From Anaerolineae bacterium (GTDB taxonomy: Bacteria > Chloroflexota > Anaerolineae > Aggregatilineales > Phototrophicaceae): 12,610 nucleotides of DNA. Positions 6,653 through 12,610 of this stretch are shown here, one piece after another (the stretch's first letter is position 1; every line of letters begins with the position of its first letter). The stretch covers positions 1-12,610 of the forward strand of contig JANQRM010000112.1 of the NCBI GenBank assembly GCA_028284565.1. Reading direction: 5' to 3'. The translations under genes and the position numbers were made by a program. Below the pieces are notes generated by a model that was given only the letters and a program-made list of their open reading frames with translations, searched no databases and was not told the DNA's origin.

Positions 6653-7366
6653 ATGGCAACATTTGATGCTGGCTCATGGGCAGTTGCTAAGCCAGAAGCT
6701 ACTTTTGATGTCCGCCCCTTGATGAAGATGGTCTACCTTTGGATGGGTTTGGGGCTAGGCATTACGGCTGTCTTGGCTGTGGTATTTGGCAATATGTTTC
6801 AGCAAAACCCAACATTGCTCAGACAAGAGATTATGATTGGTGCAATTATCGTCGAACTCATCTTGGTTGTTGCGCTCAGCGCAGGAATAAATCGCATGTC
6901 ACCCACCGTGGCGGCGGTGATGTTTGTGGTGTATTCGGCATTGAATGGCTTTACGCTGTCGTACATTTTCTTGATATATGAGCTTGGTGCGATTTACTCG
7001 GCATTTTTCACAGCGGCGGCACTCTTCGGCGCGATGTCTTTGGTGGGTTACACCACTTCAATTGACCTAACACAGTACCGTAGCTATTTCATGATGGGCT
7101 TGATAGGACTAATCATTGCGATGGTGATTAATATTTTCCTTCGCAGCGATGGTTTCGATTTTCTCATCAGCATTGTGGGCGTGATTTTGTTTACGGCATT
7201 GACAGCATATGATACGCAAAAACTGGCACGTATGGCGAATCATCCCGATGTTCAATCGGCAGGGGCAACCTTGTCTAAGTTGAGTATTTTGGGCGCATTG
7301 ACGCTTTATCTGGATTTCATCAACCTCTTCATATTCCTATTGAGGATATTTGGACGTAGAGATTGA
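6653..7366 (+). CDS. Bax inhibitor-1 (BI-1/YccA) family membrane protein
   Basis: This 237-residue integral membrane protein has about seven hydrophobic helices, the BI-1/YccA (TMBIM, UPF0005) layout. A short hydrophilic N-terminus (about 1-24) is followed by helices near 26-48, 58-79, 83-105, 108-132, 143-163, 167-184 and 211-232. The family signature LTAYDTQKLARMA (183-195) contains D187, and LTLYLDFINLFIFLLRIFG contains D221. In the Bacillus subtilis homologue YetJ, two such aspartates form a pH-sensitive pair at a calcium-leak pore, so a similar role is plausible. GGAAAGGAA lies just upstream of the ATG. The gene has its own promoter and terminator, so it is monocistronic, and is divergent from the response-regulator gene. 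Physiological role in this organism is unknown. Confidence 0.93.
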   Translation: MATFDAGSWAVAKPEATFDVRPLMKMVYLWMGLGLGITAVLAVVFGNMFQQNPTLLRQEIMIGAIIVELILVVALSAGINRMSPTVAAVMFVVYSALNGFTLSYIFLIYELGAIYSAFFTAAALFGAMSLVGYTTSIDLTQYRSYFMMGLIGLIIAMVINIFLRSDGFDFLISIVGVILFTALTAYDTQKLARMANHPDVQSAGATLSKLSILGALTLYLDFINLFIFLLRIFGRRD

Positions 7367-7390
7367 CTCGAACAGTCATTTAACATTGAG

Positions 7391-7417
7391 AAGGGCGAGC
7401 AGAAGTTCGTCCTTTTT
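7391..7417 (+). terminator. Intrinsic terminator after the BI-1 gene
   Basis: AAGGGCGA (7391-7398) pairs with TCGTCCTT (7407-7414), with one G-U pair, around an 8-nt loop. The 3' arm runs into TTTTT (7413-7417). It begins 24 nt after the BI-1 stop codon, the expected place for a Rho-independent terminator. Confidence 0.65.
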
Positions 7418-7530
7418 GATTCTCCGTAAAACTACGTAAATTGGGAGTAACCTTAAAACCTCAAGGGTAATAGAGTTTACCTTAATGTATTCTAAAGTTA
7501 AGTTTAAGGATTGGGAGAAATGAGGGTAGC

Positions 7531-7902
7531 ATGAATAACAACTTAATTTTGGTCGTGGAAGATGATTTGTCACTACAGTTGATTTATGAGCGTGTCCTGT
7601 CTCGTGCTGGTTATGAAGTCCTTTTAGCACGGAACGGTGAAGAAGCTCTCGAAATTCTCCAAGAAACGGTTCCATCAATTATTTTCCTAGATATGTTGCT
7701 TCCGCATGTCAACGGCGCAACCGTACTGGGGCATTTGGTTGAGGATCATCGCTTTGACAATACCTATATCGCCATTGCCAGCTCTAATCCTGAATTTGCT
7801 GATTACACACAAATCCTTAATCAAGGTGAATTTATCTTAAAACCCATTTTGCCCTCGATGATTGAAAACGTAGCGAACAAATATCTGGTGGCCACAGCCT
7901 AA
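7531..7902 (+). CDS. Stand-alone receiver-domain response regulator
   Basis: The 123-residue protein is a single CheY-like receiver without an output domain. The acidic pocket is E10/D11/D12, the phospho-acceptor is D54 in IIFLDMLLPHVNG, and the conserved lysine is K104 in FILKPI. The usual Ser/Thr switch position is met by S84 in IAIASSN. All residues for phosphorylation are therefore present. A GAGGG lies 4 nt before the ATG. Output must be by protein-protein contact. The nearest downstream gene, on the same strand 66 nt away, encodes the PP2C-like/propeller protein and is a candidate partner, which is inference from position only. No kinase is adjacent on this strand; the kinase at 4322-5752 already has its own regulator. 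Confidence 0.92.
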   Translation: MNNNLILVVEDDLSLQLIYERVLSRAGYEVLLARNGEEALEILQETVPSIIFLDMLLPHVNGATVLGHLVEDHRFDNTYIAIASSNPEFADYTQILNQGEFILKPILPSMIENVANKYLVATA

Positions 7903-7914
7903 GCCAGACTCTAT

Positions 7915-7973
7915 CCCATATCGCAACTTGATGTACAATTAATCCCGTACATCAGTTGAACAAGTGATATGGG
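7915..7973 (+). promoter_or_regulatory. Nested inverted repeat spanning the start of the PP2C-like/propeller gene
   Basis: Three pairs of arms nest around a 10-nt loop (7937-7946). CCCATATC (7915-7922) pairs with GATATGGG (7966-7973), CAAC (7924-7927) with GTTG (7955-7958), and TGATGTAC (7929-7936) with GTACATCA (7947-7954). The outer 3' arm contains the first ATG of the downstream gene (7969). TACAAT (7934-7939), a 5 of 6 match to a -10 box, lies across the inner 5' arm and loop, without a good -35 box. It could be an operator over a promoter, or an RNA structure hiding the translation start. There is no U-run, so it is not a standard terminator. Confidence 0.5.
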
Positions 7974-10095
7974 TCTTATGGCTTTTGAGTTAGATGCGTT
8001 AGTCGGACATCTTTATATTTTTGGCGGACGCTCGATTAGTGTGGCTCCTCCCGGTTCATTGGTGGAAGTTGCACCCATGAAAGCGGCTCGTGGACGTGAA
8101 ACCGATACCTTTTTCACCCTTGTTCTTCCCTCTGGTGAGACCGCACCCACCTCGTTTTATCAGCAAATGGCATCCCTTAGCAGTGAGCAATTCTTTAAGT
8201 CAGCAGGAAGCGTGACCTCTGCTATTCGCTCCGTTTTCAACACCCTAAATCAAAACTTATATGAACATAATCAAGGCAAAGGTCGGCATTATGAGGCGAG
8301 TATTATCATCGCTGTCCTACATGATGATGACCTTTATATTGGGCGGGTGGGTCCTGCTCTGGCGATGTTGCGTGTCGATGGACAAACCGCAACTTTTCCA
8401 GATGATTGGCACAATGATGAAGCCCTCTTCAAAGCTCCCTTGGGTGTGCAACCGGTACCCGATACCAAGATTTCTCGCTATCGTATCAACAAAGGTACTC
8501 GCTTATTGCTCGCCGATGTCAACTTTGCTGAATTAAGCGAAGAACGTGTGGAGCAAGCTCTATTAGGTCAGACCTTAGAAACGGTTTTGGAAGACCTTAA
8601 GGGCATTGTCACCATGCAGACCCAATTGATGGGCGTAGAATTTATCCCAGCGGATGACCCTGTGCCAGTTCCTGTGGCTGTGGGTGAATCCTCCCCTGAA
8701 ATCGGCGCACAGATTGCGGAAGCCCGTCGACAAGTGGCGAAAACGGCGGAGATGGAGGCTCTTGCTCCTAATAAGAAACGACGGACCAATGCAATCCAGC
8801 AAAATGCTCAGAAGGGACTTGGCAACACCTTCCAAAAGGCGGCGGATGGCGCAAGTTTCTTGAGCAAAGTCGTGGATGGTATCTTTCCGCCTCGTGAAGA
8901 TGGCGAGAGTCGCATTTCTAAGGGCATGATTAGTGTGGCAGTCTTTGCGATTCCGATTACCTTGATTGCAATTGTCTTGCTCTTTTGGGTGCTGAATACA
9001 GGACTAACAGAGTTTGAGATTTGCGTCAACAACATGAATGATGGTGCAGACTTTGCCAGTTCTGTGGATGTAAGCGATGTGCAGGGAGTATTAGCGGCGT
9101 GGCAAGCGACCCTACAAATTGTAGAAGAGTGCGAGGAACTTCGTCCGGGCGACCCAACCGTGGCTGGAGTACGAGAAAATGCACAATCACTGATTGATGC
9201 ACTCAACAATATCACTCGCCGACAAGCTATCCCAATTGATGCTTTCCCCGACGCAACGATAAGCAAGTTGTTGTTGCAAGGCTTGGATTTGTATGCGTTG
9301 GATAGCGACAATGATTTAGTGTATCGCGTGAAGCTCGGCGATGATGGGCGCAGTGCTGTCTCCAGAGAAGTCTTGCCTTTGATGCGACAAGGTGCAACAG
9401 TAGATGGGTTGGTGGTCGGCGATATTATCGACATTGATTTTGATTCGATTCGTAATGAGGTTGTCTTGCTAGACAATGACGGCACATTTGTGCGTTGTGA
9501 CCCCCGCTTTATTATGGATTGTGATGCCCAGACGGTGTTGGCGACGGAGTTATGGAATAACCCAGTTGGCGTTGATATTTGGGAAGGTCGCTTATATGTC
9601 TTGGATGCAGGCGGTGGACAACTCTGGCGATATGACCCATCTGGGAATAGTTATGGGAGTAACCCGACGGAGTATTTTTCTGGCACGACCCGTCCGACAC
9701 TCGATACCGTCGTGGATTTTGATATTAGTGCGTCAGGGAGTACCAATGGTGCGGTTTTCCTAATGCAGTCAGAAGGGGTAATGACGAAGTATTTCGGGGG
9801 GATACCCGAAGGCTTTAGTTTCAGTGAGTTCCCAAGTGGACAAGAATCCTTAGATGTTGCCACAGCCCAAGGGATGTTCCTCAACGATAGCCCAATTGAC
9901 CCCAGTTTCTATATCATCAGTCGTGGCAATCGCACGATTTACAAAACCACGCTTTCGGGGACGTATGTGTCAACCTATCGCGTGTTTGATGAGAGTAATC
10001 TGGCATTGATGACGGATGTGGTCGCAGACCCCGGACAACGCCTAATTTATGTCTCATCGGGGAATACTATTTTTGCAATTGATATTGCGAACTAA
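7969..10095 (+). CDS. Membrane protein: degenerate PP2C-like domain, one TM helix, extracytoplasmic beta-propeller
   Basis: This 708-residue protein has three parts. Residues about 1-225 resemble a PP2C (PPM) phosphatase fold: YEASIIIAVLHDDDLYIGRV (108-127), then VGPALAMLRVDG where active enzymes have a G-D-S-R type motif, PLGVQPVPD (157-165), and GTRLLLADVNFAELSEE where they have S-D-G. The expected metal-binding aspartates are not recognisable, so it looks like a pseudo-phosphatase. A polar linker holding KKRR (269-272) leads to one membrane helix (about 321-343). Positive charges before it put the N-terminus inside. Residues 350-415 are helical. From about 430, repeated patterns such as LDLYALDSDNDLVYRVKL, GRLYVLDAGGGQLWRYDP and QRLIYVSSGNTIFAIDI indicate an NHL/YVTN-like beta-propeller outside. 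The start is uncertain: ATG 7969 or ATG 7978, neither with a clear ribosome-binding site. Function unknown; signal transfer across the membrane is plausible. Confidence 0.8.
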   Translation: MGLMAFELDALVGHLYIFGGRSISVAPPGSLVEVAPMKAARGRETDTFFTLVLPSGETAPTSFYQQMASLSSEQFFKSAGSVTSAIRSVFNTLNQNLYEHNQGKGRHYEASIIIAVLHDDDLYIGRVGPALAMLRVDGQTATFPDDWHNDEALFKAPLGVQPVPDTKISRYRINKGTRLLLADVNFAELSEERVEQALLGQTLETVLEDLKGIVTMQTQLMGVEFIPADDPVPVPVAVGESSPEIGAQIAEARRQVAKTAEMEALAPNKKRRTNAIQQNAQKGLGNTFQKAADGASFLSKVVDGIFPPREDGESRISKGMISVAVFAIPITLIAIVLLFWVLNTGLTEFEICVNNMNDGADFASSVDVSDVQGVLAAWQATLQIVEECEELRPGDPTVAGVRENAQSLIDALNNITRRQAIPIDAFPDATISKLLLQGLDLYALDSDNDLVYRVKLGDDGRSAVSREVLPLMRQGATVDGLVVGDIIDIDFDSIRNEVVLLDNDGTFVRCDPRFIMDCDAQTVLATELWNNPVGVDIWEGRLYVLDAGGGQLWRYDPSGNSYGSNPTEYFSGTTRPTLDTVVDFDISASGSTNGAVFLMQSEGVMTKYFGGIPEGFSFSEFPSGQESLDVATAQGMFLNDSPIDPSFYIISRGNRTIYKTTLSGTYVSTYRVFDESNLALMTDVVADPGQRLIYVSSGNTIFAIDIAN

Positions 10096-10189
10096 CTCCT
10101 AGCCTGTTTCCTCAGTGTGTCAAACGTGTTACCATACGAGTCTTCTAAAATACCTTTGTTGAATCTGAACTTTTGATGGAGAGATTTTG

Positions 10190-11482
10190 ATGACGACGAC
10201 AGCCGAAGTCATGGAACGTTTTGAAAAAGTGATGTTTCCGGTGGCAAAACCCTATCATGCCAACAGCCCTATAGTCGTAGACCGCGCAAAAGACCAATAT
10301 ATCTGGGATATTGAAGGCAATCGCTATCTGGATTTCTTCGGTGGTGTGCTGACCGTTTCTGTAGGGCATTGCAATGATGAAATCACGGAACGGACTCTGC
10401 AACAACTTCAAACCGTGCAACATACCTCCACGATTTATGTGAATGAACTCATGGTGCAGGTAGCAGAAAAAGTGGCAGAACTCGCACCGGGACGTTTACA
10501 GAAATGCTATTTCACGAGTACCGGGACAGAAGCCAATGAAACGGCTGTGTTGGCGGCTCGGATGTACACAGGCAATCCAACGATTGTGACGATGCGTCAT
10601 GCCTATTCGGGACGCTCCATGCTGGCGATGAGTTTGACCGCACATGGCACATGGCGACTTGGTGGTGTGAAAGACCCCTATGTATTGCATATCCGTAATC
10701 CCTATACTTACCGCGCGCCCAATAATATGTCAGCCGATGCGTTGGTAAATTTGGTGGTTCAAGATTTTGAAGAGACGCTGGCAACCATCACGAATGGACG
10801 CATCGCCGCGTTCATGGCAGAGCCGATTCAGGGCGTGGGTGGATTTATCGTCCCGCCGCAAGATTTCTTCAAGCGGATTCTGCCCATTGTCAAAGAAGCG
10901 GGGGGCGTGTTCATCGCTGATGAAGTGCAAACGGGATGGGGGCGTACTGGCAACAAATGGTTCGGGATTGAGCAATGGGGTGTGGAGCCAGATATTATGA
11001 CCTTTGCAAAAGGCATGGCGAATGGCTCTCCGATTGGGTGTACGATCACCACACCAGAGATAGCTGATGCTGTTCAAGGGGCGACCTTTGCGACCTTTGG
11101 CGGGAATCCGGTAACGATGGCAACCGCTCTCGCCACGATTGAATATATGGAAACCTACAACACCAAAGAGAACGCGGCGGTACAAGGACAAGTCTTGCGC
11201 GAAAAACTCGAAGAATTCCAAGCCGAGTTTCCCTTCATCGGAGAAGTGCGCGGCATGGGCTTAATGCAAGCCTTAGAAATCGTCGTCCCCAATACCAAAG
11301 AGCCAGATAGCGGACGGACGCTCGCATTGGTGGATACCGCGAAGGAAAACGGCTTACTACTGGGTAAAGGGGGCTTATACGGCAATGTGGTGCGGATTTC
11401 GCCTCATCTCAATGTCTCCAGCGAAGATATGGAGACTGCTCTCGATTTAATTGGCAAGACACTCATCGACATCTCTGGATAA
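10190..11482 (+). CDS. Class III PLP-dependent aminotransferase, AGXT2-like
   Basis: This soluble enzyme of 430 residues transfers an amino group using pyridoxal phosphate. Numbered from the ATG at 10190, it shows the phosphate-binding loop STGTEAN (110-116), an aromatic AYSGRS (138-143), EPIQGVGGFIVPP (211-223), IADEVQTGWGRTG (242-254) with the pyridine-binding D244 and Q247, and TFAKGMANGSPIG with Schiff-base lysine K274, then TFGGNPV. The pattern is closest, as I recall it, to alanine-glyoxylate aminotransferase 2 and related omega-amino-acid transaminases; 4-aminobutyrate or ornithine-type substrates remain possible. A TTG at 10187 would add one residue, but GGAGAG sits 6 nt from the ATG and only 3 nt from the TTG, so I chose the ATG. 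It follows the propeller gene by 94 nt with no terminator seen; TAAAAT at 10146-10151 could be a -10 box of its own. Confidence 0.93.
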   Translation: MTTTAEVMERFEKVMFPVAKPYHANSPIVVDRAKDQYIWDIEGNRYLDFFGGVLTVSVGHCNDEITERTLQQLQTVQHTSTIYVNELMVQVAEKVAELAPGRLQKCYFTSTGTEANETAVLAARMYTGNPTIVTMRHAYSGRSMLAMSLTAHGTWRLGGVKDPYVLHIRNPYTYRAPNNMSADALVNLVVQDFEETLATITNGRIAAFMAEPIQGVGGFIVPPQDFFKRILPIVKEAGGVFIADEVQTGWGRTGNKWFGIEQWGVEPDIMTFAKGMANGSPIGCTITTPEIADAVQGATFATFGGNPVTMATALATIEYMETYNTKENAAVQGQVLREKLEEFQAEFPFIGEVRGMGLMQALEIVVPNTKEPDSGRTLALVDTAKENGLLLGKGGLYGNVVRISPHLNVSSEDMETALDLIGKTLIDISG

Positions 11483-11542
11483 AATGATCAAAATAACCTG
11501 ACCTTGCTTAAATTTTGGACATTTCCGATAGTAGGGAAAAGT

Positions 11543-11570
11543 GTAAGAGCGTTCAGCTGTACGCCTCTAC
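11543..11570. repeat. Decayed 28-bp palindromic repeat element
   Basis: The left arm GTAAGAGCGT, core TCAGCTGT and right arm ACGCCTCTAC form a 28-bp palindrome, in which 10 of 14 positions pair and one more is a wobble. Reverting two G-to-A and one C-to-T changes gives perfect outer arms GTAGGGGCGT and ACGCCCCTAC, the shape of dispersed intergenic palindromes I recall from Chloroflexota and cyanobacteria. It lies 61 nt after the aminotransferase stop codon and may also serve as a 3' stem-loop. Only one copy is in this window, so membership of a repeat family is inference. Confidence 0.4.
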
Positions 11571-11599
11571 AAATGGATAATCAAGACGAATTCGCATAA

Positions 11600-12610
11600 A
11601 TGACTGATTTATCACTTCGCACAACGTCACAATCAAGCCTTAATTGGGCGCGTTTGCGGTTTCCGATCTTTATTGCGTTGGCTGTAATTGCTGTTGGTAT
11701 CACACTCAATTTGCTGACAACATTTTCCAACTTCACAGTTGAAGATACCCTCCTCACCGACTCGACTTTGGGTGAACTGGCTGTCTGGATGGCTGACCAA
11801 ACGGAAGAAGAGGAAATCGAGTCGATCTTAGGACAATATGCGGAAAATTGGGCGCAGTCCATCGGTGACGAGACGCTGGATGCAGAGATTCTGCTGATAG
11901 CAATGCAGAATAGTTTAATCGTCTGGACAGGGCTGGTGATTGTCTTGATGAGTATTGGTGCTTTGAGCGTTCTCCTCAAGCAGTCATGGGGACGTTATGC
12001 AGTCTTGCTGGCGTTGTTGGGAATGGGTATTCTTCTTTTTATCATCCCACCCATCGAAGGTGATTCGACGCAATCCATGGTGCTATATGGCATGTTGGCG
12101 CTGGTAGCGATGCTCATCATCCCTACGGAGAAGCTCAGTAAAATACTCGGTTTTTTCATCGTGCTGGCATTGTTACTTGTGGCATGGGAAGCAATCAAGT
12201 CGTTTGCCGATTCGGTGCAGTACAAAATTACCTTGCCACAGGGCAGTTGGTCATATGAGACCTATGAAACTTTAGATGAATCGCTGTTAGCACTAGAAGC
12301 TGGCGATGTCAACGGGGTGTTGTTTGATCGCAATGACCTCGAAGATGTGATGGCTCCTTATCCCTTGGATGAAGATGAAGACATCAACCCTGACGAGATG
12401 CCCTATCCTAATCTGCGTTATTTGAATGACCTCGATGCCACTGATAGTGTTGCCTTTTTACCCATGATTCCTGAATTTCCGGGACGCTTGCGTTTTGCGG
12501 TACGAGTCGAAGATGTGGCAAAGCACAGCGCGACAACGGGCTTTCTAGGCGATTCAATCGGCACAGTCGCGGGAGACTTCGCTGAAGAGAAGTATCTAAC
12601 AGAGCCACGC
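11600..12610 (+). CDS. Multi-helix membrane protein with extracytoplasmic domain (partial, open at right edge)
   Basis: An open frame of 337 codons runs from ATG 11600 to the window end without a stop. An in-frame TAA lies directly before the ATG, so no longer start exists downstream of it. Ribosome-binding site is poor. Hydrophobic segments are near residues 21-40, 105-126, 132-150, 158-174 and 182-198, with an acidic region (47-95) between the first two. Residues about 205-337 are hydrophilic. One stretch there (ESLLALEAGDVNGVLFDRND, 227-246) resembles the A-L-x-x-G-x-x-D-A-V-L segment of family 3 amino-acid binding proteins. Some Anaerolineae amino-acid ABC permeases carry such an extension before the permease core, so this may be the N-terminal part of one. 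That is a weak inference; the deciding part lies outside the window. The frame reads cleanly with codon use like its neighbours. Confidence 0.72.
   Translation, partial: MTDLSLRTTSQSSLNWARLRFPIFIALAVIAVGITLNLLTTFSNFTVEDTLLTDSTLGELAVWMADQTEEEEIESILGQYAENWAQSIGDETLDAEILLIAMQNSLIVWTGLVIVLMSIGALSVLLKQSWGRYAVLLALLGMGILLFIIPPIEGDSTQSMVLYGMLALVAMLIIPTEKLSKILGFFIVLALLLVAWEAIKSFADSVQYKITLPQGSWSYETYETLDESLLALEAGDVNGVLFDRNDLEDVMAPYPLDEDEDINPDEMPYPNLRYLNDLDATDSVAFLPMIPEFPGRLRFAVRVEDVAKHSATTGFLGDSIGTVAGDFAEEKYLTEPR

Noticed and set aside
7441..7500. Imperfect hairpin AAGGGTAA / TTACCTT upstream of the stand-alone receiver gene
   Set aside because: The stem is short, AT-rich and bulged, and the surrounding region has no convincing promoter to relate it to.
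8808..9485. 225-codon open frame on the minus strand
   Set aside because: It lies wholly inside the propeller gene in antisense, is rich in Ser/Thr/Pro without domain patterns, and has no ribosome-binding site. It is a shadow of the sense gene.
10730..11221. 163-codon open frame on the minus strand
   Set aside because: It is antisense to the aminotransferase, whose catalytic motifs are all intact on the plus strand. The antisense product shows no family pattern.
11573..11599. Eight-codon frame ending in TAA directly before the ATG at 11600
   Set aside because: It has no ribosome-binding site and is short enough to arise by chance. It is in frame with the downstream gene, but the upstream sequence shows no extended coding pattern to suggest a nonsense mutation.

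Overview
The window reads as bacterial chromosome of moderate GC, most likely from a Chloroflexota (Anaerolineae-like) bacterium. This rests on style rather than a marker gene: an Anaerolineae-like family 1 sugar-binding protein, a DUF2332 protein, an AGXT2-like class III aminotransferase, and a phosphatase-like domain joined through one membrane helix to a propeller. No rRNA, tRNA, CRISPR array, transposase or phage gene was seen. Nine genes are complete or nearly so, two run off the window edges, and there is one possible 16-codon ORF.

Left block (1-3047, minus strand): a carbohydrate-uptake locus in the order LacI-type regulator, possible 16-codon ORF, family 1 substrate-binding protein, stem-loop, and a MalF-like permease cut by the left edge. 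The regulator has a good promoter carrying two copies of an 11-bp sequence, which fits autoregulation. The permease has an unusual N-terminal extension with about three membrane helices.

Middle block (3120-7417): a DUF2332 methyltransferase-like gene reads rightward from its own promoter. It converges on a leftward response regulator-histidine kinase pair of the OmpR/EnvZ type. Divergent from that pair is a Bax inhibitor-1 (BI-1/YccA) family membrane protein, followed by a credible intrinsic terminator.

Right block (7531-12610, plus strand): a stand-alone receiver protein, a 59-bp nested inverted repeat, and a 708-residue protein. That protein has a PP2C-like cytoplasmic domain without the recognisable metal-binding motifs, one membrane helix and an extracytoplasmic beta-propeller. 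A class III aminotransferase follows. Next comes a 28-bp decayed palindrome that looks like a dispersed repeat element, then a multi-helix membrane protein open at the right edge.

The most interesting items are the receiver / inverted-repeat / pseudo-phosphatase-propeller arrangement, the control region of the sugar locus (regulator start, paired operators, mini-ORF, stem-loop), and the extended permease. I see no complete, clearly new multi-gene defence or biosynthetic system.
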